A stretch of DNA of 64,000 nt from Halioglobus sp. (GTDB lineage Bacteria > Pseudomonadota > Gammaproteobacteria > Pseudomonadales > Halieaceae): NCBI GenBank assembly GCA_020443425.1, contig JAGRIE010000009.1, forward strand, positions 58,751 through 122,750, given 5' to 3'. Positions 51,642 through 64,000 of this stretch are shown in pieces; position 1 is the first letter of the stretch; the number at the start of each line of letters is the position of its first letter. Under the pieces are notes generated by a model, which worked only from the letters and a program-made list of their open reading frames with translations, searched no databases and was not told the DNA's origin. The translations under genes were made by a program, and so were the position numbers.

Positions 51642-52589
51642 ATGAATCCGAATTACCTGGACTTTGAACAGCCCATTGGCGAGCTGGAAGTCAAAATTGA
51701 GGAGCTGCGGCTGGTCGGCTCTGACAACGAGATCAATATCAGTTCAGAGATCGAGACGCTGCGTGCCAAGAGCACCAAGCTCACGGAAAAAATCTACTCC
51801 AATCTCAGCGCCTGGGATATCGTCAAGGTCGCCCGCCATCCCCGTCGACCCTATGCCCTGGATTATATCCCGCGCGTGTTTACCGAGTTCGATGAACTGC
51901 ACGGCGACCGGCATTTCGGGGATGATAAAGCGATTGTCGGCGGCGTGGCGCGCATCGACGGCCAGCCGGTGATGGTGATAGGGCAGGAGAAAGGGCGGGC
52001 CGTGAAGGACAAGGTGCTGCGTAATTTCGGCATGCCCAAGCCCGAGGGGTACCGCAAGGCGCTGCGCCTGATGGAAATGGCGGAGCGTTACAGAATGCCG
52101 GTCGTGACGCTGATCGACACGCCCGGGGCCTACCCCGGTATCGATTCCGAGGAGCGCGGTATCAGTGAGTCCATCGCCCAGAACCTCGCGGTCATGTCGC
52201 GCCTGGCGACACCGATTGTCTGTATTGTGATCGGCGAGGGCAGCTCTGGCGGGGCGCTGGGTATTGGTGTCGGGGATCACCTGGCGATGCTGCAGTATTC
52301 CACCTACTTTGTCATCTCTCCGGAGGGCTGCGCCAATATCATCTGGAAGGATACCGCGCACGCCCCAGAGGCGGCCGAGGCCATGGGTGTCACCTCCAGG
52401 AACCTGCAGGACCTCGGCATCGTCGATGCCACCATCCCGGAGCCGCTGGGCGGTGCGCACCGCGACGTCGACCTGATGGCGGAGCGTATCCGGGAGCATG
52501 TCGTCGCCCAGCTGGAGCGCCTGCAGGGGCTGCCGCTAGAGGATCTGCTGGCCAAGCGCTACCAGCGGCTCATGTCCTACGGAAACTAG
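51642..52589 (+). CDS. accA: Acetyl-CoA carboxylase carboxyltransferase subunit alpha
   Basis: AccA works with AccD to transfer the carboxyl group from biotin to acetyl-CoA, the first step of fatty acid synthesis. The 315-residue protein shows [37 protein letters not shown], the crotonase-like core [39 protein letters not shown], and [15 protein letters not shown]. All are AccA hallmarks and the length matches E. coli (319). It resumes the conserved dnaE-accA-tilS order after the 39.7 kb block. Confidence 0.97.
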   Translation: MNPNYLDFEQPIGELEVKIEELRLVGSDNEINISSEIETLRAKSTKLTEKIYSNLSAWDIVKVARHPRRPYALDYIPRVFTEFDELHGDRHFGDDKAIVGGVARIDGQPVMVIGQEKGRAVKDKVLRNFGMPKPEGYRKALRLMEMAERYRMPVVTLIDTPGAYPGIDSEERGISESIAQNLAVMSRLATPIVCIVIGEGSSGGALGIGVGDHLAMLQYSTYFVISPEGCANIIWKDTAHAPEAAEAMGVTSRNLQDLGIVDATIPEPLGGAHRDVDLMAERIREHVVAQLERLQGLPLEDLLAKRYQRLMSYGN

Positions 52590-52595
52590 GCCGGA

Positions 52596-53936
52596 TTGCT
52601 CAATTCCCCTGATCTCGACGAGCAGCTCCACGATGTCGTCGCGGCCACGCACTGGTATGTGGCGTTCAGCGGCGGCCTCGATTCCAGTGTGTTGCTACAC
52701 CTGCTGCACCGCTGGTGTGCGGCGCACCCCGGCGCCCCGGCATTGCGGGCACTGCATATTAATCACGGTTTGCAGGCCGGCGCCGATGACTGGCAGCGAC
52801 ACTGTGAGCAGCAGTGCCGGGACTGGGGGCTGGCTTGCATCAGTCGTGCCGTCCAGGTGCCGGCCCGGGGCAGCCCGGAGGCTGCGGCCCGCGATGCGCG
52901 CTACCGGGCGTTTGAGGAGTGCCTGCCGGCCGGTGCGGTGCTTTTCATGGCGCACCACCTCGATGACCAGATAGAAACCTTTTTCCTGCGCCTGATGCGC
53001 GGTGCCGGTGTGCAGGGGCTGGTGGGGATGCCGCGGCGGCGAAAACTGGGCGTGGGCCACCTGTTGCGGCCACTGCTTGCCAGTCCTCGCGCCGCGCTGG
53101 AGGCCTATGCCATTGAGCACGGGCTGGCCTATGTGGAGGACCCCTCCAACCGGGACGCCGCGATGGATCGCAACTACCTGCGCACTCGCGTATTGCCGGT
53201 GCTGGCCTCCCGCTGGCCCGCGTACCGGCAATCGGTTGCCCGCGCGCTGGGCCACCTGTCCACCGCGGCCGACGCAGTGGCGGTCGCGGCCGGGCTGCCG
53301 GAGACAGTGTACAGCTGTATGGGCGACCCCGGTCTGCCGGTCTCCGAGGTGCTGCAGGCGCAGCCAGAGGTGGCTGCCGCGCGGCTGCGCGGCTGGCTGT
53401 CCGCGCAGGGGGCGCGCGCGCCGGAGCGGACTGCGCTGCTGGAGTTCCTGCGCCAGCTGCGGGCGGCTCCCCCGGATGGCAAGCCGCGGCTCGATTGCGG
53501 GTCCTATGCCCTGCAGCGCTTTCGCGAGGCTATTTTCCTGGAGCCTGCGGCGCTGGCGGAGCCGCTGGCGGAGCACCGGTTGGCGCCGGGCCAGGCCTGC
53601 GACGTGGCGGGTGGTGGCAGCCTGCGGTTGGCGGCGGCGGAATCCGATGCCCTGCGGTTGTTGCCGGGTGAGCAGTTGACCGTGCGCTGGCGGCAGGGCG
53701 GAGAGCGCTGTCGCCTGCCCGGTCGAGCCGGCACTCGCAGTCTCAAGGCGCTGATGCAGGAGTGGGCAGTGCCGCCCTGGTGGCGTGCACGTGTGCCGCT
53801 GGTTTACCTGAACGATGAGTTGGTGGCGGTGGGTGATCTGGCCCGCTGTGAATCGGCTCGCTGGCAGGCGCGGGCCGGGCAGGGTGAGTCGCTCTGGAAA
53901 TTTGTCTGGAAACGGCCCTCCCGACAGCAGTTCTGA
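52596..53936 (+). CDS. tilS: tRNA(Ile)-lysidine synthetase TilS
   Basis: TilS converts the wobble cytidine of tRNA-Ile(CAU) to lysidine with ATP and lysine, changing codon recognition from AUG to AUA. The 446-residue protein has the PP-loop SGGLDSS at residues 25-31, LHINHGLQ, HHLDDQIETFFLRLMRG and DPSNRD-type motifs (VEDPSNRDAAMDRNYLR). TilS middle and C-terminal domains follow. The start seems to be TTG at 52596, 7 nt after accA. The C-terminal GRAGTRSLKALMQEW and VPLVYLNDELVAVGDL are family features. Confidence 0.95.
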   Translation: MLNSPDLDEQLHDVVAATHWYVAFSGGLDSSVLLHLLHRWCAAHPGAPALRALHINHGLQAGADDWQRHCEQQCRDWGLACISRAVQVPARGSPEAAARDARYRAFEECLPAGAVLFMAHHLDDQIETFFLRLMRGAGVQGLVGMPRRRKLGVGHLLRPLLASPRAALEAYAIEHGLAYVEDPSNRDAAMDRNYLRTRVLPVLASRWPAYRQSVARALGHLSTAADAVAVAAGLPETVYSCMGDPGLPVSEVLQAQPEVAAARLRGWLSAQGARAPERTALLEFLRQLRAAPPDGKPRLDCGSYALQRFREAIFLEPAALAEPLAEHRLAPGQACDVAGGGSLRLAAAESDALRLLPGEQLTVRWRQGGERCRLPGRAGTRSLKALMQEWAVPPWWRARVPLVYLNDELVAVGDLARCESARWQARAGQGESLWKFVWKRPSRQQF

Positions 53937-54046
53937 TTGAGCTCGGGCGGCCTTTCTGGTAGCCTGACTGCCCATCTTTTGTAGGACCAGTACCGGTAGA
54001 TAAAACTCCCAGAGAGGGCCGGAAGCAGGGGCTGCATACCCGGTAA

Positions 54047-57875
<3,829 letters not shown>

Positions 57876-57886
57876 AGGGCTGACAT

Positions 57887-58186
57887 TTGCGCTGGCTGTT
57901 ACTGACACTGCTAATACTGTTGGGGGTGATGCAATACCGTCTGTGGTTTGCAGAGGGTAGCTTCGCCGAACAGCATCGCCTGGAGTTGCAGGTCGAGGAG
58001 CAGACGCGCATCAATGCGGAGTTACAGGCGCGCAACGCGGTGCTGGAGCGTGAGGTACTGGAACTCCAGACAGGTAACAAGGGGGTCGAGCAGCGCGCTC
58101 GCGAGCAGCTTGGCCTGGTCCGTGAGGGAGAGACGTTCTACCAGATCGTCGATACACCCGAGTCCGCGCCGGAAAGTGCACAGTGA
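57887..58186 (+). CDS. ftsB: Cell division protein FtsB
   Basis: FtsB forms the FtsQLB complex that links the divisome to septal peptidoglycan synthesis. The 99-residue bitopic protein has a short N-terminal cytoplasmic part, a membrane helix (LLLTLLILLGVMQYRLWF), a periplasmic coiled coil (EEQTRINAELQARNAVLERE) and the EREVLEL-ARE-LGLVREGETFYQIV end. Start is TTG at 57887 (LRWLLL), 11 nt after eno. Its stop overlaps the ispD start by 4 nt. Confidence 0.93.
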   Translation: MRWLLLTLLILLGVMQYRLWFAEGSFAEQHRLELQVEEQTRINAELQARNAVLEREVLELQTGNKGVEQRAREQLGLVREGETFYQIVDTPESAPESAQ

Positions 58187-58920
58187 GTACCGGTTCTTCC
58201 CCGTCGTCGCCCGAACCGCGCTGCTGGGGCGTTTTGCCAGCCGCCGGTACCGGCAGTCGGATGGGGGCGGAACAGCCCAAACAGTATCTGCAACTGGCCG
58301 GTGTGACACTGCTCGAGCACAGCCTGCGCGCGCTGTTGGGGTGCCCCCGCATCGCTGGCATTGTGGTCGCGCTGCACCCCCAGGACAGTCACGCAGAGAC
58401 GCTGGCGGTATTGCGGGATGCGCGGGTAAAGACTGTCAGCGGCGGTACCGAGCGCAGCGACTCGGTTCTCGCGGCGCTGTCACACCTGTTGTCGTGGGCT
58501 GATCCCGGGGACTGGGTGCTGGTGCATGATGCGGCGCGCCCCTGCCTGCAGTCCGCTGATATCAACCGGCTTATTGACGCTGTGATCGCACGGGATACCG
58601 GCGGCATACTGGCGCAGCCCATTGTGGATACCGTCAAGCAGGCTGCCGGTGACGCGCTGGTGGCGCGGACACTGGATCGCACTATCCTGTGGCGCGCCCA
58701 GACTCCACAAATGTTCCGGCTCGGACAATTACATCAGGCACTGCACCAAGCGCAGACGCAGGGCCTGGCGGTAACCGATGAGGCCTCGGCGATGGAATTG
58801 GCGGGGTATCCGGTACAGCTGGTCGCGGGGCCTGCCGGCAACCTCAAGGTGACGGTGCCAGCGGACCTGCCGCTGGCGGCCTGGTACCTGCAAGCTGCGG
58901 CTGCGAAGGCGACTGTGTGA
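58183..58920 (+). CDS. ispD: 2-C-methyl-D-erythritol 4-phosphate cytidylyltransferase
   Basis: IspD makes CDP-methylerythritol in the MEP pathway. The 245-residue protein has the nucleotidyltransferase start LPAAGTGSRMGAEQPKQY with the Gly/Arg/Lys loop, SGGTERSDSVLAAL, VLVHDAARPCL, and TLDRTILWRAQTPQMFR with a late VTDEASAME. The extra N-terminal SSPSSPEPRC stretch is probably disordered. It starts at GTG with a 4-nt overlap on ftsB. The next MEP gene, ispF, follows 25 nt later. Confidence 0.95.
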   Translation: MSTGSSPSSPEPRCWGVLPAAGTGSRMGAEQPKQYLQLAGVTLLEHSLRALLGCPRIAGIVVALHPQDSHAETLAVLRDARVKTVSGGTERSDSVLAALSHLLSWADPGDWVLVHDAARPCLQSADINRLIDAVIARDTGGILAQPIVDTVKQAAGDALVARTLDRTILWRAQTPQMFRLGQLHQALHQAQTQGLAVTDEASAMELAGYPVQLVAGPAGNLKVTVPADLPLAAWYLQAAAAKATV

Positions 58921-58945
58921 TGAGAGAGCGCGGGAGTAAGCTTGC

Positions 58946-59425
58946 ATGCGAATAGGCCACGGCTATGACGTGCACCGCTTCGGCCCCGGCAATGCAATAG
59001 TGCTGGGAGGCGTGAGTATTCCCCATGATCACGGTATGGTGGCGCACTCCGACGGGGATGTACTGATACACGCGATCTGTGATGCGCTGCTGGGCGCGCT
59101 CGGTGAGGGCGATATCGGGCGCCATTTTCCCGATACCGATGCCGCCAATGCCGGCATTGACAGCCGGGTCCTGCTGCGTCGTGTCATGCAGTGGGTAGCC
59201 GACGCTGGCTGGACGCTGGGTAACCTCGATGCCACGCTGGTTGCGCAGGCGCCGCGCATGTCTCCCCATATTGCGCGTATGCGTGAAAACCTGGCTGCTG
59301 ACATGGCCGCCTCCGTCGCGCAGGTCAATGTCAAAGCCACGACCACGGAGACATTGGGGTTTACCGGCCGCGGGGAGGGGATCGCCGCCCATGCGGTAGT
59401 ATTGCTACAGACCGCGCAGCCGTGA
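58946..59425 (+). CDS. ispF: 2-C-methyl-D-erythritol 2,4-cyclodiphosphate synthase
   Basis: IspF cyclises CDP-methylerythritol 2-phosphate. The 159-residue trimeric zinc enzyme shows the metal ligands Asp8 and His10 (GHGYDVHRF), the [18 protein letters not shown] loop with the third zinc His, and [30 protein letters not shown] is the usual C-terminus. Ribosome-binding site GGGAG lies upstream. Its stop overlaps truD by 4 nt (GTGA). Confidence 0.97.
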   Translation: MRIGHGYDVHRFGPGNAIVLGGVSIPHDHGMVAHSDGDVLIHAICDALLGALGEGDIGRHFPDTDAANAGIDSRVLLRRVMQWVADAGWTLGNLDATLVAQAPRMSPHIARMRENLAADMAASVAQVNVKATTTETLGFTGRGEGIAAHAVVLLQTAQP

Positions 59426-60438
59426 GGCAGCAGTGGCCGCGGGTGTCGCAGGCGCTACCGGGAAGCGCCCTGATCCGCTGTCAGCCAGAGGATTTCCGGG
59501 TCAGTGAGCAATTGGGTTTCGAGTTGTCCGGGCAGGGCGAGCACTGTTTCCTGCACCTGCAGAAGCGGCAGTTGAACAGCCTGGATCTGCAACGGCGTGT
59601 GTCCGATCTCAGTGGTGTCGGTCTGCGGGACATCGGCTACAGCGGGCTGAAAGACCGCAACGCAGTGACGCGGCAGTGGTTCAGCGTGGGGATGGCCGGC
59701 GCTGTCGAGCCAGACTGGTGCGCACTGGAGGCCGGCGGCGATGTCGAAGTGCTGGCAGTGGCCCGCCACACGCGCAAGCTCAGGCGCGGTGTGCATCGCG
59801 CCAACCGCTTTACACTGGTGCTGCGGAATGTGACGGGTGAGCCAGCAGCGCTGGAACAGCGTCTGCAGGCATTGCGCGCGTCGGGTGCTCCCAACTATTT
59901 CGGTGAGCAGCGTTTCGGGCGTGACGGCTCTACGCTGGAACAGGCGCGGCGCTGGATGCGGGGCGGGCGCCGCATATCCAGGGAAAAGCGCGGCCTGTAT
60001 TACTCCGCACTGCGCGCCTATGTATTTAACTGCTTCCTCGCGCAGCGGGTGGAGGAGGGTGATTGGGACACAGTGCTGCCGGGCGATGTTTGCATCTTGC
60101 ACGGGACGCGCAGTCTCTTCTCCTGCGAAGAGGTCACTGACGATATTCGCACACGGGCCGCCGCCGGTGATCTCCACCCGGGGCTGCCCTTGTGGGGGCG
60201 TGGGCAGTCCGGTGCACTCTGCCAGCAGCGGCTTGAACAGCTCCCGGAGTGTGTTGATATTTGTGAATTTCTGGAGGCGTCGGGGCTGGAGCTGGCCTGG
60301 CGTCCGGCGCGCCTGCTGGCGGATGACTTTTGCTGGGAGTTTTGTGATGATGGCACCCTGCGACTGGAGTTTTCCCTGGGTGCTGGCTGTTATGCCACGG
60401 CGCTGCTGGCCGAGTTCGTGCAGTACAAAGAAGGATAG
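59422..60438 (+). CDS. truD: tRNA pseudouridine(13) synthase TruD
   Basis: TruD makes pseudouridine 13 in tRNA-Glu. The 338-residue protein has [15 protein letters not shown], the catalytic Asp78 in [46 protein letters not shown] and the TruD insertion domain at about residues 155-235. The late section includes [25 protein letters not shown], which here spans the usual C-terminal motif. Starts at GTG. The next gene is pcm; surE, which often lies in between, is absent. Confidence 0.95.
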   Translation: MRQQWPRVSQALPGSALIRCQPEDFRVSEQLGFELSGQGEHCFLHLQKRQLNSLDLQRRVSDLSGVGLRDIGYSGLKDRNAVTRQWFSVGMAGAVEPDWCALEAGGDVEVLAVARHTRKLRRGVHRANRFTLVLRNVTGEPAALEQRLQALRASGAPNYFGEQRFGRDGSTLEQARRWMRGGRRISREKRGLYYSALRAYVFNCFLAQRVEEGDWDTVLPGDVCILHGTRSLFSCEEVTDDIRTRAAAGDLHPGLPLWGRGQSGALCQQRLEQLPECVDICEFLEASGLELAWRPARLLADDFCWEFCDDGTLRLEFSLGAGCYATALLAEFVQYKEG

Positions 60439-60443
60439 AGAAA

Positions 60444-61118
60444 GTGGTATCAGTAGTGAACAGGATTGACCTTCACGGAATAGGGATGACCTCCCAGCGT
60501 ACGCGGGAACGCCTGGTACAGCGTTTGGTCGAGCAGGGTATCCGCGACACGTCGGTGTTGGATGTCATGCGTATCACGCCGCGTCACCTGTTCCTGGATG
60601 AGGCGATGGCGCATCGCGCCTATGAGGACGTCGCCCTGCCGATCGGGTTCCAGCAGACCTTGTCACAGCCCTACGTGGTGGCGCGGATGACGGAATTGCT
60701 GCTGGCAGCGGGACCGCGCTCCCGGGTGCTGGAGATTGGTACCGGCTCTGGCTACCAGACAACGATACTCGCGCAACTGGTTGCAGAAGTCTACAGCGTG
60801 GAGCGTATCAAGACCTTGCAGCAGAAGGCGCGCCAGCGCCTGCGCCAGCTCAAGTTGCGCAACGTCCATATGAATCACGCAGACGGTGGCATGGGCTGGC
60901 AGGAGCGCGGCCCGTATGACGGTATCCTCGTCACCGCAGCGCCGGAGCGCATCCCCGAGGATTTGTTGCTGCAACTGGCTCTTGGCGGCCGCCTGGTGAT
61001 ACCGGTGGGAAAAGAACTCCAGCACCTGCAGGTGGTCACACGCACACACGAGGGTTATGAGACGGAGATCGTCGAGGCCGTTTTCTTTGTGCCGCTGCGC
61101 CCCGGGAAAGAGAAGTAA
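60444..61118 (+). CDS. pcm: Protein-L-isoaspartate(D-aspartate) O-methyltransferase
   Basis: Pcm repairs isoaspartyl damage in proteins with SAM. The 224-residue protein has [26 protein letters not shown], the [23 protein letters not shown] substrate region, [18 protein letters not shown] (SAM) and [18 protein letters not shown] 60444 is kept because an AAGGA site precedes it; the ATG at 60486 (MTSQRTRE) is an alternative that matches Pseudomonas annotations. Stop overlaps the DUF368 gene by one base (TAATG). Confidence 0.95.
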   Translation: MVSVVNRIDLHGIGMTSQRTRERLVQRLVEQGIRDTSVLDVMRITPRHLFLDEAMAHRAYEDVALPIGFQQTLSQPYVVARMTELLLAAGPRSRVLEIGTGSGYQTTILAQLVAEVYSVERIKTLQQKARQRLRQLKLRNVHMNHADGGMGWQERGPYDGILVTAAPERIPEDLLLQLALGGRLVIPVGKELQHLQVVTRTHEGYETEIVEAVFFVPLRPGKEK

Positions 61119-62047
61119 TGCCGCTGTCCGCTGCCGGCGTATTCTTACGCGGCCTGCTGATGGGTGCCGCCGACATCGTGCCGGGGGTGTCCGGCGGCAC
61201 CATGGCGTTTATCACCGGTATCTATGACACCTTGCTGACCAGCATCCGCTCCTTTGATCTGGTGTTTCTGCGCCAGCTCTTCAGGTTGGATATTGCCGGC
61301 GCGTGGGCGCATGTGAACGGCGCTTTCCTGCTGGCCCTGGTGGCGGGAATTGCGACCAGTATTTTCTCCCTTGCGCAGATAGTGTCGTGGCTGCTTGAGC
61401 ATCATCCGGTGCCACTGTGGGCTTTCTTTTTCGGCCTGATCCTGGCCTCGGCACTGGTGCTGCTGGCTGAGGTGACGCAGTGGACAGCAGCTGTTGTGCT
61501 CAGTCTTGTGGTCGGTGCGGCAATCGCGCTGCTGATTGCGCTGTCGCCGGTTGTCAATCTGGATGTGGGGCTGGCCGGCGTGTTTGTGGCGGGTTTTGTG
61601 GCGATCTGCGCGATGATCCTGCCGGGTATATCGGGCAGTTTTATCCTGGTCCTGCTGGGTATGTACAGCACGGTGTTGCTTGCAATCAAATCGCTGGATC
61701 TGGTGTTTATCCTGGTGTTTGCTCTCGGTGCCGGCTCCGGACTGCTGTGCTTCTCCCGGCTGTTGCACTGGCTGTTGCACCGGTTTCACCAGGCCACAAT
61801 GGCGATGTTGACCGGCTTTCTGTTTGGCTCGCTGGCCGTGGTATGGCCCTGGAAGCGCGTGCTGGCCTGGGTGGAAAGCAGCCACGGCGGCTTGAAGCCG
61901 GCCCAGCAAATTCCGGTCTCACCCGGCGACTTCCTGGTCTACACCGGGCAGGAACCCCAGCTCTGGTTCAGTGTGGGCTTGATGGTACTGGGTTTCGCAC
62001 TGGTGTGGTTCATACACGCCCGTTGGGGTCATGGCCAGTCGGGTTGA
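61118..62047 (+). CDS. DUF368 integral membrane protein
   Basis: A 309-residue polytopic membrane protein with eight or so hydrophobic helices. It begins with FLRGLLMGAADIVPGVSGGTMAF, and the second repeat contains ICAMILPGISGSFILVLLGM. The two PGVSGG/PGISGS re-entrant motifs are the DUF368 hallmark. DUF368 proteins resemble the DedA-like/undecaprenyl phosphate flippase families PopT and UptA; a role in recycling undecaprenyl phosphate has been reported for DUF368 members, so a link to uppS is sensible. It is placed between pcm and nlpD, with a 17-nt overlap on nlpD. Confidence 0.88.
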   Translation: MPLSAAGVFLRGLLMGAADIVPGVSGGTMAFITGIYDTLLTSIRSFDLVFLRQLFRLDIAGAWAHVNGAFLLALVAGIATSIFSLAQIVSWLLEHHPVPLWAFFFGLILASALVLLAEVTQWTAAVVLSLVVGAAIALLIALSPVVNLDVGLAGVFVAGFVAICAMILPGISGSFILVLLGMYSTVLLAIKSLDLVFILVFALGAGSGLLCFSRLLHWLLHRFHQATMAMLTGFLFGSLAVVWPWKRVLAWVESSHGGLKPAQQIPVSPGDFLVYTGQEPQLWFSVGLMVLGFALVWFIHARWGHGQSG

Positions 62048-63002
62048 CGTCCCCCTGGAGGGATTCCTTCCAGTGCTAGCCAGGATATTTTTGAGTCTGG
62101 TACTGTGCACAGTGCTCGGCTGTGCCAGCAATTCGCGGGCTCCGGTGGAAGACCGCAGCGGGTCGGCACAGGGCGGGGTCTACACGGTAAAACGCGGCGA
62201 CACGCTTTACTCAATAGCGTTCCGCTCCGGAATGGACTACCGAAAAGTGGCGGTGGCAAACGGTATATCAAGCCCCTATACAATTTATCCAGGCCAGCGG
62301 ATTTACCTGACTGAGGGAGCTTCGTCGCGACCGGCCAGTCCATCGCCACCGGTGGCTGCATCAGGGCCAGTGGCGACGCCGGCGCCCATTCCGGTTCGCA
62401 CACAGGGGGCGTCGACGGCCTACACGCCCCCACCCGTCGCTGTCGAGCAGCGTACCGGTGTCTCTGGTGCGGGCGTCCCCGCGCCCAGTGTGCCGTCGGC
62501 GCCGGTTACTGCTCCTGTTGCTCCTGCTCCTGCCGCCGTGCCAGTGCCTGCAGTACCCACGCCCGCACCGCCCGCTGTGCAGTCCGCGCCGAAGGTCACG
62601 GCTCAATCCGATCCCGCTGCGTTTGAAGGCAAGGCGGTAGACGTCTGGCTCTGGCCCACCGCTGGCCCGGTGACACGGGGGTATTCCGAAAGTGTGCACA
62701 AGGGTATTGATATCGGGGGCGCGCGGGGAGACCCGGTGGTGGCCGTGGCGGCCGGTAAAGTCGTCTATGGCGGCACCGGTATTGTCGGGTTTGGCGAGTT
62801 GCTGATCATTAAACATAACGAGGAATACCTCAGTGCTTACGGCCATAACGACCGCCTGCTGGTGACTGAGGGCGAGACCGTAACGGCCGGACAGATCATT
62901 GCGGAGAAAGGCAGTTCCGGAACGGATACTGTGAAACTGCATTTTGAGATTCGCCGGGAGGGTAAGCCCATTGACCCGCAAAGGGTACTGCCGCGGCGGT
63001 AG
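62031..63002 (+). CDS. nlpD: Murein hydrolase activator NlpD (LysM-M23 lipoprotein)
   Basis: NlpD activates the amidase AmiC during septum splitting. The 323-residue lipoprotein has lipobox LCTVLGC (Cys31), a LysM domain at about 50-92 (YTVKRGDTLYSIAF), an Ala/Pro/Val-rich linker at about 100-200, and a C-terminal M23/LytM domain at about 213-323. Of the LytM metal/catalytic residues it keeps His223, Asp227, His272 and His304, but the first His of HxH is Lys302 (KLHFEI), so it is probably non-catalytic as in the known NlpD. It overlaps the DUF368 gene by 17 nt and precedes rpoS. Confidence 0.94.
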   Translation: MASRVDVPLEGFLPVLARIFLSLVLCTVLGCASNSRAPVEDRSGSAQGGVYTVKRGDTLYSIAFRSGMDYRKVAVANGISSPYTIYPGQRIYLTEGASSRPASPSPPVAASGPVATPAPIPVRTQGASTAYTPPPVAVEQRTGVSGAGVPAPSVPSAPVTAPVAPAPAAVPVPAVPTPAPPAVQSAPKVTAQSDPAAFEGKAVDVWLWPTAGPVTRGYSESVHKGIDIGGARGDPVVAVAAGKVVYGGTGIVGFGELLIIKHNEEYLSAYGHNDRLLVTEGETVTAGQIIAEKGSSGTDTVKLHFEIRREGKPIDPQRVLPRR

Positions 63003-63068
63003 CAACGGGGGAATTAGGGCATGATGATCATGCTCGGGCGTGAAAAAAATAGTGACTACTAGAAAAAC

Positions 63069-63098
63069 TTGGCAGCTGTCCCTGATTGCAATTTGTAA
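63069..63098 (+). promoter_or_regulatory. Possible rpoS promoter in the nlpD-rpoS gap
   Basis: TTGGCA (63069-63074) and TTGTAA (63093-63098) are 18 nt apart, about 78 nt before the rpoS ATG. The 173-nt gap (63003-63175) is AT-richer than its surroundings and has no gene. The major rpoS promoter in E. coli lies inside nlpD, so this is tentative. Confidence 0.3.
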
Positions 63099-63175
63099 TA
63101 AAACTGGGTTAGTCTGGCAGACCGGGCGAGAAAAACTCTAAGTAACTATATCGGAAAGTAGAGTGGGTTAAGGCC

Positions 63176-64000
63176 ATGGATTTGGATCAGACACGCGCAA
63201 GTTCGAAACGGAATTCGAAATCAGGTGCGGCTGCAGAGCGGTCCGCTGCAGCTGATGCGATACCACCTGTAGGTTCCTCCCCAACAAAGCCCGGTAGCAG
63301 GCGACAAGCAGGCTCCGGTCATGCCGAAGACACACCGTTAGCATCTGCTAACTGGGTCAGCCGCGAGGCTGAAGACGCCGACGAAGAGTTCGATCGCGCG
63401 AAACTGGAAAATCCCCGCAAGACTGAAAAATCCCTGGATGCCACCCAGCTGTACCTGAATGAGATAGGCTATTCGCCGCTGTTGAGCGCGGACGAGGAAA
63501 AGTATTACGCCCGGCTTGCCCGCAGTGGTGATGAGGCCGGACGCAAGCGCATGATTGAGAGTAATCTGCGCCTTGTGGTGAAAATTTCGCGGCGCTACAT
63601 CAACCGTGGGCTGACGCTGTTGGATCTGATCGAAGAGGGCAACCTCGGTTTGATCCGGGCAGTTGAAAAGTTCGATCCCGATCTGGGTTTTCGCTTCTCC
63701 ACCTACGCCACCTGGTGGATCCGCCAGACGATAGAGCGGGCGATCATGAACCAGACGAGGACTATCCGCCTGCCTATCCATGTGGTGAAGGAGTTGAATA
63801 TCTATCTGCGGGCCGCGCGCGAGCTGACACAAAAGCTCGACCACGAGCCAGCGGCAGAGGAGATCGCGGATCTGCTCGACCGGCCGGTTGCGGATGTGAA
63901 ACGTATGCTGGGATTGAATGAGCGCGTGATATCCATAAATACTCCCATCGGCCCCGACTCCGACAGTTCCATGGTAGACATGATTGCCGATGTGGAGGAC
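63176..64000 (+). CDS. rpoS: RNA polymerase sigma factor RpoS, 5' part
   Basis: The frame opens at ATG 63176 and stays open to the window end (275 codons), so the 3' part is missing. The protein has an N-terminal extension of about 85 residues rich in Ser, Ala, Pro and basic residues. It is followed by the group-2 sigma region [18 protein letters not shown] (region 1.2), [20 protein letters not shown] and [20 protein letters not shown] (regions 2.1-2.4), then [20 protein letters not shown] (region 3). The nlpD-rpoS order identifies it as RpoS rather than RpoD or RpoH. It directs stationary-phase and stress transcription. Confidence 0.95.
   Translation, partial: MDLDQTRASSKRNSKSGAAAERSAAADAIPPVGSSPTKPGSRRQAGSGHAEDTPLASANWVSREAEDADEEFDRAKLENPRKTEKSLDATQLYLNEIGYSPLLSADEEKYYARLARSGDEAGRKRMIESNLRLVVKISRRYINRGLTLLDLIEEGNLGLIRAVEKFDPDLGFRFSTYATWWIRQTIERAIMNQTRTIRLPIHVVKELNIYLRAARELTQKLDHEPAAEEIADLLDRPVADVKRMLGLNERVISINTPIGPDSDSSMVDMIADVED

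Overview
This window reads as chromosomal DNA of a GC-rich gammaproteobacterium. The conserved order uppS-cdsA-dxr-rseP-bamA-skp-fabZ-rnhB-dnaE and accA-tilS-pyrG-kdsA-eno-ftsB-ispD-ispF-truD-pcm-nlpD-rpoS is the classic envelope/isoprenoid/replication super-cluster of that class. The DUF368 gene, the many TonB-dependent receptors, the SDR and acyl-CoA dehydrogenase genes and a DUF3604 lipoprotein suggest a marine Cellvibrionales/Halieaceae-like (OM60/NOR5) bacterium. That placement is inference from gene content, not a search result.

Region 1 (1-11915, plus strand) is a dense cluster: lipid carrier and phospholipid synthesis (uppS, cdsA), MEP isoprenoid synthesis (dxr), envelope-stress proteolysis (rseP), outer-membrane assembly (bamA, skp), fatty-acid dehydration (fabZ), RNase HII (rnhB) and DNA polymerase III alpha (dnaE). 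The genes lpxD, lpxA and lpxB, normally found around fabZ, are absent from this locus.

Region 2 (about 11.9-51.6 kb) is a 39.7 kb block between dnaE and accA, which are neighbours in E. coli and Pseudomonas. I see no transposase, integrase, tRNA or attachment site in it. It holds: (a) a minus-strand operon of a two-subunit-type acyl-CoA dehydrogenase pair plus a ketosteroid-isomerase-like protein, with SDR dehydrogenases and an EthD-domain protein nearby, together suggesting steroid or polycyclic lipid catabolism; (b) HtpX, a lipoprotein-type S1C protease, and a VWA/J-domain/small-protein cluster; (c) a PhoD-type phosphatase and MsrA; (d) two tandem paralogous TonB-dependent receptors; (e) rsmE-rimO, a DcaP-like porin, a secreted nuclease and a DUF3604 lipoprotein; (f) a PepSY-PepSY-response regulator-histidine kinase operon with a PmrA-box-like direct repeat upstream; (g) a Fur-box-preceded iron-type operon (TonB receptor, PepSY-TM protein, DUF2271, DUF4198); and (h) rluA and a methyltransferase.

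Region 3 (51.6-64.0 kb, plus strand) resumes the housekeeping cluster: accA, tilS, pyrG, kdsA, eno, ftsB, ispD, ispF, truD, pcm, a DUF368 membrane protein, nlpD and the 5' part of rpoS. The gene surE, common between truD and pcm, is missing. Most genes here are translationally coupled by 1-17 nt overlaps.

No rRNA, tRNA, CRISPR array or insertion sequence was recognised, and no gene-free stretch exceeds 300 bases. Several genes appear to start at TTG or GTG. All functions are assigned from motifs read directly in the translations.
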